DNA of 64,000 nucleotides. Origin: Gonatopus flavifemur. Its lineage: Eukaryota; Arthropoda; Insecta; Hymenoptera; Dryinidae. The stretch is from positions 55,048,001 through 55,112,000 of the forward strand of contig JAFFJZ010000001.1 of NCBI GenBank assembly GCA_018340375.1, read 5' to 3'. Positions 26,466-37,163 of this stretch are shown here, in pieces (position 1 is the stretch's first letter; the number at the start of each line of letters is the position of its first letter). The notes under the pieces are model-generated. The model searched no databases. It had not been told where the DNA came from and saw only the letters and a list, made by a program, of their open reading frames with translations. The position numbers and the translations under genes were made by a program.

Positions 26466-26730
26466 CACTGTTGAAAATTTCTTGAATTATCATTCATTCT
26501 TCAAGTACCCTTGTAAATGAAATTTTTAATCCTGGTGATCGAATTGGGAATTCAATCATATGCAATTGAATTTTCAACTTTTGCTATATTATATCACCTA
26601 CAATAGAACAGTGTGGTGATTGAATTTTCATTCAAATGTAATTGAAATTTCAAAAACTTTTTCAATCACGTGAGTGGAAATTGCTTCCATCACATGTAAT
26701 TGAAGCTTCATGCAGAAATTTCTAACAGTG
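26466..26730. mobile_element. MITE, CACTGTTNNAAATTTC termini
   Basis: Left CACTGTTGAAAATTTC, right AAATTTCTAACAGTG. The interior repeats CAATTGAA and TTGAAGCTTCA-like words. It lies only a few bases from the next foldback element. Confidence 0.7.
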
Positions 26731-26733
26731 ATA

Positions 26734-27236
26734 CCCGAAGAGAACATGAAGCTTCAGCGAACGTTCAGATTAGATCTGTATAGATCGGATCGAAGGTTCA
26801 TGAAAGCTAACTTTTAGATTCACAAACGTTTGACAAAGGCTCTACGGACGTTGAAATATCCGCCTCGGAATACGTTCAGGAAACATAGATGGAACGTTCT
26901 CTGAAGGTTCATCGAAGGTTTGAGGAAGCTCCACAAAAATATCTATACTTATATTGATTTTGATCAATTTATACGAAGATTAAATGAATTAATAAACATA
27001 AATTATTATAAATTAATCTAAGTATAGATATTTTTGTGAAGCTTCGTCAAACCTTCGATGAACCTTCAGCGAACGTTCCATCTATGTTTCCTGAACGTAT
27101 TTCGAGGTGGACATTTCAACGTCCGTAGAACCTTCGTCAAACGTTTGTGAATCTAAAAGTTAGCTCTAATGAACCTTTGGCCCGATCTATACACATCTGA
27201 TCTGAACGTTCGCTGAAGCTTCATGTTCTCTTCGGG
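26734..27236. mobile_element. foldback family C, copy 1
   Basis: The left end CCCGAAGAGAACATGAAGC mirrors the right end GCTTCATGTTCTCTTCGGG. The arms are about 220 bp and nearly perfect, with a short AT-rich loop. A second copy sits inside another MITE at 44069-44534. Confidence 0.9.
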
Positions 27237-27656
27237 TTATGACATTCTTTTTATCTTACAAGGATTGGAATTCAGGTGATTATAATGATCCCAGAGAACA
27301 ATTCTTCGACCAACATTGGAAACTCTCATAATGTTATTTGGAAGATGTAGAAATGATTTCTGATGCGTTGATTCCTGCGACCTTTCTGACCCAAGTGCAA
27401 ATAGTCCAGTGATTGACTCGTAATGTAACGCTGCAATAACCAAAAACGAGCCTATCGACAAGACACTAACGAAGCCCTTGTGAGGACGCTAGTTTTTGGC
27501 TAGTACAGCGTTACTTTACAAAACAATCACTAGATCTTTTTTACTTGGGGAAGTCTTCTTAAGAAGCTGCCAGCGTCGATATAAAACCTCTTTTTCTATC
27601 TTATAATTCCGTCTTTTTCTAACCAATGATGCGAGTTACCGATGTTAGTATTCCCT
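27237..27656. other. gene-free stretch
   Basis: No supported feature. Confidence 0.4.
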
Positions 27657-27806
27657 CACTGTAAAAAGAAAGTCTTAATCTGGTGGCATCTTAATTTCAG
27701 ACAATGCTTTTTCCATTGTGTCGGCGATTGTTTTTTCGGCTTAATTTGTTTGCATCATAGATTCAGCCATGAAATGAGCTGAATTTGAGACTTTCTTTTT
27801 ACAGTG
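27657..27806. mobile_element. MITE, CACTGTAAAAAGAAAGTCT termini
   Basis: A perfect 19-bp inverted repeat (CACTGTAAAAAGAAAGTCT) ends this 150-bp element. It is related to the copy at 7356-7512. Confidence 0.85.
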
Positions 27807-27942
27807 CTTAAGAATTCTAAATGATATTTCAAAGTTATCCATGATATTTTTTACTCTCTCTGAGAACTCTTGAGAAAGACATCAAAAAGATGGCACAAAT
27901 CGACGCATTAGAGATCATTTCGACATCTTTTAGATCACATTA

Positions 27943-28340
27943 CCCGGGAAAAAATGAATTAGATCTGAAGAGATCAAATTAGATCTAATTGCATCTCTTT
28001 TGATCAAAAAAATGGAATGCGGTAGATCTGCTGAGATCTAAATGATGTATCTATTTGGATAACAATAGATCTACTCAGATCTAAGCAGATCTACGTGGAT
28101 CAGAATAAAAAAAACTGTGAACTGACGTAGATCAATTTGAATCTGAATAGATAAATTTAGATCTAGATAGGTCTATTTAGATCTACAGAGATCTAAATAC
28201 AAAAGGAGCTTTGATTTGTACTGAGGTGTGCGTAGATCTATCTATATCTATTTAGATCCAGAGAGATCTACCGCATTCCATTTTTTGGATCTAAAAAGAT
28301 CAAATTAGATCTCATTAGATCTAATCCATTTTTTCTCGGG
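27943..28340. mobile_element. AGATCT-rich MITE, TA duplication
   Basis: Left CCCGGGAAAAAATG, right CATTTTTTCTCGGG, with TA on both sides. The interior consists almost wholly of AGATC, AGATCT and GATCTA words at short intervals, giving many restriction-like palindromes. Confidence 0.85.
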
Positions 28341-28430
28341 TATGAAGGTTTCGAATGAATGTTTACTGGGATTAGAATCATAAGATTCCATCAGATATTT
28401 CTATTTCATTGTTAATTTGTTTCTCATGAT

Positions 28431-28654
28431 CCCGAGTAGCAACAGAATTTCAAAGTATATACGAAACAGAAACGTTCTAAGAATGTACGAATGAGGTACG
28501 AAGAACATACGATGAACGTTCATAGAATAGTCGAATCAAACCGTTTTAAATATACTTAGAACGTACATAGTACATTCGGAATGTACGATATTCATTCAAT
28601 CGACGTTCGATTGACGTACGTATATTCGATTACATACTATACGTTCGATGGATA
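28431..28654 (+). mobile_element. foldback family D, truncated copy
   Basis: Starts CCCGAGTAGCAACAGAATTTC and follows the family sequence for about 220 bp, then is cut by the start of a full copy. Confidence 0.75.
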
Positions 28655-28972
28655 CCCAAGCAGCACCAGAATATACTATGAACGTTCGTCGAATATTCGG
28701 AATATGTTCTATGCACACTCGAATGAGACCGTTTCATAGGTGCTATGCATATTCATCGAACGTATGTAATCGAATATACGATGGGACGTCAATTGAACGT
28801 CGATTGAAGGAACATCGTACATTTCGAATGTACTATGTAGCTTCTAAGTATATTTGAAACAGTCTCATTTGAACATTCTATGAACGTTCACCATATGTTC
28901 TCCGTATCTCATTCGTACATTCTACGAACGTTTCTATTTCGTATATACTTTGAACTTCTGTTGCTGCTTGGG
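28655..28972 (-). mobile_element. foldback family D, full copy
   Basis: Ends CCCAAGCAGCACCAGAATAT and CTTCTGTTGCTGCTTGGG. It is rich in GAACGTTC and ATTCGAA. It lies in the opposite orientation to the copies at 29376 and 32270. An open frame inside is preserved between copies only because the DNA repeat is. Confidence 0.85.
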
Positions 28973-29375
28973 AATATGTGAATCCAACAATAACGATGGA
29001 CTATCTTGACAGAATCGATACTTTTTTATAAATTTTGTATCTCAGCGGGTAGCTTCCCGCTTTGCCCCTCGCTGAGTAAGCCCATGGCTGAAAGTCTGAA
29101 AATTATGTGAAAAAATTAGGCCAGCTAGATCTAAGCTAGACATGAATTGAATTACCGAATTGACCCTAGTGAAAATGACATCGTGCAGGATGCATAATCT
29201 GGAGCAATTCTACGCTCCAAATGTTCTAATTTACGTTCAGTACACGATCCCTCAACTATAATTTATACTTTCACTACATGCTTTGCACGATTTCTTTTTA
29301 CTAAGAGAATAATCGATTATGCGAGTGACCTTTGATTTAGTGCATCTGGGAGTAGGCAACCACTGCTCATCCCTT

Positions 29376-29693
29376 CCCAAGCAGCAACAGAATTTCAAAG
29401 TATATACGAAATAGAAACGTTCGTAGAATGTACAAAAGAGATACGAAGAACATATAATGAACGTTCCTAGAATATTCGAATGAGACTGTTTTAAATGTAC
29501 TTAGAACGTACATAGTACATCCGAAATGTACGATATTCATTCAATCGACGTTCGATTGACGTACCGTCGTATATTCGATTACATACGTTCGATGAATATG
29601 CATAGCACCTATGAAACAGTCTCATTGGAATGTGCATAGAACATAATTCGAATATTCGAAGGACGTTCATAGTATATTCTGATGCTACTTGGG
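29376..29693 (+). mobile_element. foldback family D, full copy
   Basis: CCCAAGCAGCAACAGAATTTC to ATATTCTGATGCTACTTGGG, 318 bp, the same length as the copies at 28655 and 32270. Confidence 0.85.
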
Positions 29694-29931
29694 TTATCAC
29701 GTTTGAGGGTTTAAAATCATCCAGCCCCTCAGACGTGATTGCCTATACAGTTGCCTATTTTCAGGTGCACGAAACGTAAGGTTACACGCATAACCGATTA
29801 CACTAGCCAACAGCCAATTTATAACAGTCCAAATGATGATTTGTCTTCACTGAATGGCGGGGGAAGGGGCTGAATTCAAATATGTAGCCGAAATTTATTT
29901 ATGACGTCGAGCTTATGTATAGTGTTTTTAT

Positions 29932-30200
29932 ACAGGGTATAAAATAATTTGCGAACTGGATTCCACGAGTGTATTCTGCAAACAAAATACAGTAATTTCC
30001 CGTTTGGAAAATTTTTTTGAAGGCTTGGTTTTCAAGATATGAGCGGTTTTAGATGTTTTTTTTGAATCCGAATCATTCAAAAGCATTGTGTCTAACATTT
30101 TTGAGCGTGACACCTCAATTTTGAATTTCGAAGAAACATTTTTTCTCAGTCGGCAACACAAATTGTTTTTTCGAAATTCAAAATTCGGGCGATGTACCGC
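29932..30200 (+). repeat. dispersed repeat family A, copy 2
   Basis: Contains ACAGGGTATAAAATAATTTG, CAGTAATTTCCCGTTTGGAA and ATTCAAAAGCATTGTGT in the same order as the copies at 1396 and 43062. Confidence 0.55.
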
Positions 30201-30348
30201 GATGGATAAGAGATTGAATATTGATTCCTGAAAATTTCGTACTTTTTCATGGATTCAGTTCAGAGTATTCTTGCCAAGAAAATGTTTACTCAGTCGGTAC
30301 GCTTGTCTGGTGGGTTGCATCTGCGGGAATCGCTGGAATCCCCTTAAT

Positions 30349-30604
30349 GGTAGTATGCAACCTGCCCGACTGCTTGTCATTGACTGGAAACTACAGGTTC
30401 CTAGTGAAGTTACTAAAAATTACTAGTCCTCCGCCAATGATAGCAGAGTCGGGCATGTTGGGATGGGGGCCAATTTAACGAAAAACCAAATCAACGAAAA
30501 GTTGGCTGAAAAGAGAGATACGTCACACTCTCTCTTTTCAAACACTGATTTCGTTGATTTGTCTTTTCATTGATTTGGCCCCCATCCGCATGTTGCATAC
30601 TACC
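30349..30604. mobile_element. nested hairpin elements
   Basis: An outer inverted pair TGGTAGTATGCAA (30349-30361) and TTGCATACTACCA (30592-30604) encloses an inner hairpin bounded by GGATGGGGGCCAA (30461-30473) and TTGGCCCCCATCC (30575-30587). Confidence 0.7.
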
Positions 30605-30744
30605 ACTGCATTGAACTTAATATCATACTGGAATGAGCACTCTCCGCTTTCTCTATAGTATCGGCCGGTCAGAGGGAGAGATCAATATGTTGGGAGATGG
30701 TATCTGCTTTTAATATATGTATTTTAAAGAGAGAAAGTGAAATG

Positions 30745-32255
30745 TAAATTGGGTGAGACTACTCTTGGTGTACCGTGAGTGTAAATTCGGTGTGAAATGG
30801 GTAGAAATTCGGTATATCCGTATTCCAACTGGGGATTGGTTGGATGGTTTTCTGGTGCCCCCCCCCCCCCAGTGAAACAGCTTCCGGTATTTTCTCAGTG
30901 AAAATAGAGTGTCAATTCGGTGGGAACTCGGTGTATCGGTACCCAACCATAGGATGCTGGAGGTTGTTTGTTGGTGTAAATTGAGTGAGACTGCTCTTGG
31001 TGTACCGTGAGTGTAAGTGTGGTGTGCATTCGGTAGAAATTCGGTGTACCCGTATTTCGACTGGGAATTGGTTGGGCGGTTAATTTGATGGCAACTCGGA
31101 TTATCGGTACCCGACCGCAAAATACTGGCGCTGGCTTTTCGGTGTAAATTGGGGGAGATAGCTCTCGGTGTACTGTGGGTGTAAATTCGGTATGAATTTG
31201 GTAGAAGTTCAGTGCATCCGTGGTCCGACTGATTGGTTGGGTGGTTTTTCAGTGTACCCCGAGTGGAAAATGTTCAGGGGTTTTTGGAGGGAAAATTGAG
31301 TGTTAATTCGGTGGAAAATCAGTGTATTGGTACCCATCTACAAAATACTGGAGATTGTTTGTCGGTGTAAATCGGGTGAGATGGCTCTCGGCGTACTGTG
31401 GGTGTAAATTTGGTGTGAATCCGGTAGAAATTCGGTGCAACCGAATGCCGACTGGGGATTCGTTGGGTGGTTTCTCGGCGTACCCCGAGTTAGACGGGTG
31501 TAGGCGTTTTTCTTTCAGTGAAAATTGAGTGTTATTTGATGGAAAGCCGGTGTATCGGTTCCAATCCAGTGGACACTCGATGTTCCGGTATCCAACCACA
31601 AAATACTGGAGGTTGTTTTTTGGTGTGAATCGGGTGAGATAGCTCTCGGTATACTGTGAGTGTAAATTCGGTGTGAATTCGGTGACCTATGTTTCGATTC
31701 ACATCAAGTAGAGATGTTTTCCGGTGTAAACAAAGTGGAATTATGGTGTATACTCTTTATTTTTCCGATTTCTTGTTGATGTACGATGAGTTGATATTGA
31801 GTGTGGGTTGGGTGTTGATTCAGTGGGATTTCGGTGTACCTGTGTTTTGATTCAAATCATCTGCACAGATCTTTTGTCGTGAACCAGGTGAAATTGGGTG
31901 GATATTTCCTACTTTCCGAATCTTCTGTTTGGTGTTCGCTCAGTGGAGATTCAGTGTAAAATGGGTGTGAATTCAGTGGGAATTCGGTGTACCTATGTTC
32001 CGATTGACATCAAGTACGGATGCTTCTCGGTGTAAACAAGATGAAATTATGGTGTATACTCTTCATTTCTTGGATTTCTTATTGGTGTACGATGGGTAAA
32101 AATTGAGTGTGGATTTGGTGTAACTGTTGAGTGTAAAAAATTCACAAGTACACCGTGTTTTCAGGGTGTAAATTCGCCGAAATACCGAAATACCTCCGAC
32201 TTTACACTCAATTTACACTTACACCCCATTTACACCAAAAAAAAACAGTGTAACG
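30745..32255. repeat. GGTGTA-rich degenerate tandem array
   Basis: About 1.5 kb saturated with GGTGTA, GGTGAGA and TTCGGTGTGAA words. Higher-order units recur: the GTGAGA plus GCTCTCGGTGTAC block starts near 30753, 30985, 31151, 31376 and 31634 (spacing about 170-260 bp). A second unit type (GGTGTAAAC...ATTATGGTGTATACTCTT) occurs near 31720 and 32028. A C13 run lies at 30858-30870. Open frames on the minus strand are by-products. Confidence 0.8.
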
Positions 32256-32269
32256 TTTCCGCCAGGGAT

Positions 32270-32587
32270 CCTAAGCAGCAACAGAATTTCAAAGTATATA
32301 CGAAGTAGAAACGTTCGTAGAATGTACGGATGAGATACGAAGAACATATAATGAATGTTCATAGAATGTTCGAATGAGACTGTTTTAAATATACTTAGAA
32401 CGTACGCAGTACATTCGAAATCTACGATATACATTCAATCGACGTTCAATTGACGTGCTGTCGTTGATTCGGTTACATACGTTCGATAAATATGCATAGC
32501 ACCTATAGAACGGTCTCATTCGAATGTGCATAGAACATATTTCGAATATTCGAAGAACGTTCATAGTATATTCTGGTGCTGCTTGGG
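32270..32587 (+). mobile_element. foldback family D, full copy
   Basis: CCTAAGCAGCAACAGAATTTC to ATTCTGGTGCTGCTTGGG, 318 bp. It directly follows the tandem array. Confidence 0.8.
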
Positions 32588-32756
32588 ATTAGTCGGGTCA
32601 ACTGTCATTGGGGTTTAAGGTCGTTCGGGTTATAATCCGGTCGGGCTAACGCTAGTCGGGTTCAAGTGTCATTCGGACTTATTACTAGTCGGGTTTATCG
32701 CATACTACCTTTTGCGTCTTAGTGCACTTCTGTCCCTACTCCTTAAGGGCACACCC

Positions 32757-33281
32757 CTTAGAGCATATACTACTGGAGCGAGCTAAGGTTACGGAGAAGT
32801 GTGGTCAGTTTGTATTAAAGATAGAATGAGAATTCCGACTTTTAGGCAGTGCTATCTTTGTTTAAATCTCATTGGATAAAAAGAGAGACAACTGCCTATA
32901 ATTCGGATCTCTCTCTCTCTCTCTATCAATTCAACCACACTTATGTCTATTGAAATCATAGGCAATGCTCGCTCCAGTAGTATACCTTGATAACACACGA
33001 AGAATCCTTTCTCAAAAACAAGAATGAAATTCTTCAAGAACTCTTATCGAACTAATGAATTCATAAAGAGCTCTGGAGGGGTTCAATGTTTGGGACATTA
33101 ACGAGTTCTTTGAGAATGCTGAAAATATTGTTTTAATACTCTCAAAGAACTCGTTAATGTCCCAAAAATTGAACTCTTCCAGACTCCTTTACGAATTCAT
33201 TAGTTCGAAAAGAGTTCTTGAAGAATTCTATTCTTGTTTTTGAAAAAGAATTCTTCGTGTGTTATCTGGGTATGCTCTAAG
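32757..33281. mobile_element. palindromic element split by a later insertion
   Basis: The left arm CTTAGAGCATATACTACTGG (continuing to AGCGAGC at 32782) matches a right arm that is interrupted. GCTCGCTCCAGTAGTATA ends at 32984, and the rest, TATGCTCTAAG, resumes at 33271. Removing 32985-33270 and one TA restores the arm exactly. Confidence 0.8.
32985..33270. mobile_element. foldback family E, copy 1, TA duplication
   Basis: Starts CCTTGATAACACACGAAGAAT and ends ATTCTTCGTGTGTTATCTGGG, with TA on each side. The arms include GAGTTCTTTGAGAATG and AACTCGTTAATGTCCCAA. A second copy lies at 42772-43049. Confidence 0.85.
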
Positions 33282-33357
33282 GCACACCCAATCGCACCTC
33301 TCTCTTTGTCCACGCGATTGCATTGCCACGCTCACTCCAGTATTACCTCGGGTACTC

Positions 33358-33470
33358 ATGCTAGCGACTGTCGCGCGCGACATCATTAGAAGAAAGAAGA
33401 GATCCGAGTTGAAAAAAACATCTTCCCTCTTTTTTCTTCTAATTATGTCACGCGCAACAGTCGCTGGCAT
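33358..33470. mobile_element. short palindromic element
   Basis: ATGCTAGCGACTGTCGCGCG (33358 on) pairs with CGCGCAACAGTCGCTGGCAT (to 33470). TTAGAAGAAA and TTTCTTCTAA extend the arms to about 38 bp. Confidence 0.75.
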
Positions 33471-33497
33471 AAGTCTCCGGCCTTAGACTCAATGGGT

Positions 33498-33651
33498 GTT
33501 TCCGACAGCTGCTGCACACAGTGTGCACATTGCTCGAAACGGTGCTCAATTCAGTTCATGCTGTCATTTGATTGGTCCGAAATAAAAATTTTTGAGAATT
33601 GAGCACCGCTTCGCGCACTGTGCACGCTGTGCAGCAGCTGTCGGAAACGAC
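33498..33651. mobile_element. palindromic MITE with 8-bp flanking repeat
   Basis: GTTTCCGACAGCTGCTGCAC on the left is mirrored by GTGCAGCAGCTGTCGGAAAC on the right. CAATGGGT is directly repeated at 33490-33497 and 33652-33659. The 8-bp duplication suggests a hAT-type MITE. Confidence 0.75.
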
Positions 33652-34111
33652 CAATGGGTCTGCCCCTTTATAACACTCCATCATCCAATGACCGACCCTG
33701 ATGAACGAATTTTTTGTAAATGCACCTTAACGTATAGTTGCGGTCAATGATTCTTAATTTTTTTTGCACACTCCATCAAGAACCTTGAGAAAGTAGTGTG
33801 ACAATAAACAACAAATCCGTTTTTATACTCACTAAATGTTTTTTTTATTTTTCTCAATATATGGCCGAGAATAATACCTCAAGTGCCTTGGCTGAAGTCG
33901 ATCGGTGTTGTTTTGATTTTTATTCGTGTTTTTTTCCCATGTTTTTCCAGAAAATAGAATACATAAAAAACGATATGAAGTTTGTAGTGTCATTTTTTTA
34001 TAAATGAATCTCTCGTAGGATCAGCCTTCGCGGAAGGCAGTCATGTAATAATTTCCCCTTCATTTCACTACAATTTATCAAAAAAACCTGTTATTATTCA
34101 CATCAGCTAAA

Positions 34112-37100
34112 ATGGATTCTGCTGGCCAAAGTCAAAATCAAGTAAACAGTGGAGTTGTTGATAGTTCTGAAACCAAAGGAAGGTCCATATCTGATTATTA
34201 TCAATGTTTATTCATTTTCACAATTTTATATTATTTCAAAAGTCACGATTCTTTGTTTTTTCATATTACTACATAAGTAGCTCTATAGTTGTTACAAGAA
34301 TCAGATATATCAATACAAATTCACATTTGACAAGAAAATGAATCATTGTTCTGATTAAAATCATCAACTATGTTTTTCAAAAATTTGCTTATGAACTTTA
34401 TGATCAATTATCATAATTTGATCAGCATAGACCTTATCCTATCTACGCAAGTGAAGTCTTACATCTAAAAATGAAAAAAATGTCTGTGATAAATTTGTTA
34501 ACTATCGAGTAATCCTAAAAGACAGTTCAGAGTTATGTCATATTTGTGCGCAGAAATATTGTAACTGCAAATATATGCATTGGTTCAAATTCCAATCACT
34601 CACAATGGATACATATTACAACTATAGACCACTTTTCAAGATCAAAGAAAATTGAATTGTCTTTCAAGAATAAATTTTTATGTAATTGAATATTAAAGTA
34701 GAATATTCTTTTAATTTCAATTTTATTGTTTCAGTTGTCTTCTATTGCGATGTGCCAGTCAAAATTCTTTGGATGAGAGTTCACAAAAACATGTGCCTCG
34801 TGAAAGCGGCAGAGACAAACCTCCATACAGAAATCATCATCATACGAATCGAGCTTTCGATGTTATCAATGCAATGAGAAAGTAAATTGAATTTTTTTAA
34901 TAAATCGCCTCATATATGATCACCAACTAATGACCGTTAATAATTAACCCTGTTGATTGAAAATTTCTATTCAATGATCCTCTTTTACGTGTCATAAAAT
35001 ATGAAGTTCGAGTATTCTAATCAAATATACTATTTCAATTCCTCAGAAAAAATTTGTTGTGCGATGTGATTCTGGTAGCCGACGGAGGAATGGAAGTACC
35101 TGCCCATAAAATGGTCTTAGCTGCGTGTAGTCCATACTTTTATGCCATGTTTACCAGTTTCGAAGAACGAGATCAACAAAGAATTACTCTCCAAGGAGTT
35201 GATTATTCTGCTCTAGAATTGTTGGTGGAATATGTGTATACCGCAGAAGTTCACGTAACCGAAGATAACGTACAAGTACTTCTTCCAGCTGCAAATCTCT
35301 TGCAGTTAACTGACGTACGAGATGCGTGCTGTGACTTTTTACAAGCACAACTTCATCCTTCTAATTGTCTTGGGATTCGTGCTTTTGCGGATCTACATGG
35401 ATGTTTAGAACTGTTAACCCACGCAGACAGTTATATAGAACAACACTTTTCGTGAGTTTATCCGCATTATCTTTCTAAATTAAACCTATCATTTTTTTAT
35501 ATGATTCTGAAATTTTGTTTTCTGAACAGAGAAGTGGTAGATGGTGAAGAGTTTTTAACATTAACACCCCAGCAAGTGGCCAAATTGATATGTAGCGATC
35601 GCTTAATGGTTCCTTCGGAAGAAAAAGTTTTTGAATGTGTCATATCTTGGGTTCATCATGACTTAGAAAGCAGACAAACTCACTTAGCCCAATTGATGGA
35701 ACACGTACGATTACCTTTGCTCTCGCAAGAATACCTGGTGCAGAGAGTCGAAGAAGAACCTCTTCTTAAAGCAAATTTACAATGTGAGGCATATTCATGA
35801 TAAAGTTCAATGAACGTTGATGAAACAATATATATTTTTACACATTTTGTATATCATTATTTTCACAGGTAAAGATTACTTAATAGAAGCATTGAAATAC
35901 CATTTACTTAAAGGCGAACAGAAATCTTTGTTCAAATCCCCGCGAATTAAACCCAGACAACCACGAGGATTACCGAAAGTATTACTCGTTGTTGGCGGGC
36001 AAGCCCCAAAAGCTATAAGAAGCGTCGAATGTTATGATTTTAAAGAAGAAAAATGGTATCAAGTATCCGAGTTACCAACGCGTCGTTGTAGAGCAGGTAA
36101 ATATCTATTCAATTCTGTTTTATGAATTATTATACATGTAAATTTGAAATGATCAATGTAATTTCAGGACTTTCAGTGCTTGGAGGTAGAGTTTATGCCG
36201 TAGGGGGTTTTAATGGGTCTTTAAGAGTACGTACCGTTGATATATACGATGCAGCCGCTGATCAGTGGTCCCCTTGTCCAGAAATGGCAGCAAGACGGTC
36301 GACTCTAGGTGTTGCTGTGCTAGGCAATTGTATTTACGCGGTATATATTTCAATTTATTCATTAAGATATGAATTATTCAAAAATTCATAACGTATTGTA
36401 CAATGAAATTGAATTGTCAGGTTGGTGGATTTGATGGGTCCACTGGATTGAATTCCGCTGAGGTTTATGATCCAAGAACTCATGAATGGAGACTGATAGC
36501 TCCCATGTCGACTAGGCGTAGCAGTGTTGGCGTTGGAGTGGTTAAAGGACTTTTGTATGCTGTAAGATATTATTCAAAACGTATCTCAAATAAACAAAAT
36601 TGCAATCCAAGTATCAATTCAAAAGCAAACTCTCTTCAGGTTGGGGGATACGATGGAGCGTCACGACAGTGTCTTTCCAGTGTGGAATGTTATAATCCTG
36701 AAAAAGATCAATGGGAACCAGTACCTGAAATGTCGGCACGTCGTAGTGGTGCTGGCGTAGGTGTTTTAGATGGAATATTATACGCCGTCGGGGGACACGA
36801 CGGGCCTTCGGTTAGAAAGACCGTCGAAGCGTTTAATCCTGATACCAATCAATGGACCCCGGTTAGCGACATGGCTCTTTGTCGTAGAAATGCAGGTAAA
36901 GAATTAATTTTCAATCGATATGGTTTAAAATAATAAGAGTAACGCAATTTAATATTCGTTTATAACTTTCAGGTGTGGTCGCATTGAATGGACTTTTATA
37001 CGTCGTTGGAGGCGATGATGGTTCATCAAGTTTATCATCGGTAGAAGTTTATTCTCCAAGGACCGATACTTGGACAACATTGCCAACTTCCATGGGTATC

Positions 37101-37163
37101 GGTCGTAGTTACGCTGGAGTGGCTATAATCGATAAACCGATGACATCGACAATGACGATGTGA
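34112..37163 (+). CDS. kel: kelch (KLHL2/3-type BTB-BACK-kelch protein), ORF1 up to the in-frame UGA
   Basis: Nine exons: 34112-34182, 34735-34881, 35047-35451, 35530-35783, 35869-36096, 36168-36340, 36421-36561, 36640-36895 and 36973-37163. All junctions are GT-AG and phases agree, giving 621 residues. A BTB domain (about 80-185, LLCDVILVADGG and HKMVLAACSPYF) is followed by BACK (about 190-310, NCLGIRAFAD, EYLVQRVEEE) and six kelch repeats (about 325-615: VVGGQAPK, AVGGFNGS, AVGGFDGS, AVGGYDGA, AVGGHDGP, VVGGDDGS). Order and wording match Drosophila ring-canal kelch and vertebrate KLHL2/3. Such proteins bind cullin-3 through BTB-BACK and recruit substrates or actin through the propeller. 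Exon 1 and its weak GTCCAT donor are the least certain part; the start is the first ATG giving matching phase. The ORF ends at a UGA followed by a long in-frame extension (37164-38543). Confidence 0.93.
37161..37163 (+). promoter_or_regulatory. kel: candidate readthrough (recoded) UGA stop codon
   Basis: Context ACG ATG TGA GGT TTA. UGA is the leakiest stop codon. It follows the end of the last kelch blade (SYAGVAIIDKP plus about 8 residues), where KLHL2/3 homologues end. The bases ATGTGAGG also resemble a 5' splice site (GT at 37160), which is the main competing explanation. Confidence 0.8.

Noticed and set aside
28648..29700. Two 69-codon open frames, at 28648-28857 (+) and 29491-29700 (-), with nearly the same protein sequence.
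   Set aside because: They lie in copies of the same foldback element in opposite orientation. The similarity comes from the DNA repeat, with no sign of protein selection.
30710..31599. Minus-strand open frames of 136 and 98 codons rich in Thr, Ser and Pro.
   Set aside because: Produced by the GGTGTA-rich array; no start context, introns or domain.
30745..32255. GGTGTA repeats considered as telomeric.
   Set aside because: Units are degenerate and 170-260 bp at the higher order; insect telomeric TTAGG is not present and the array is internal.
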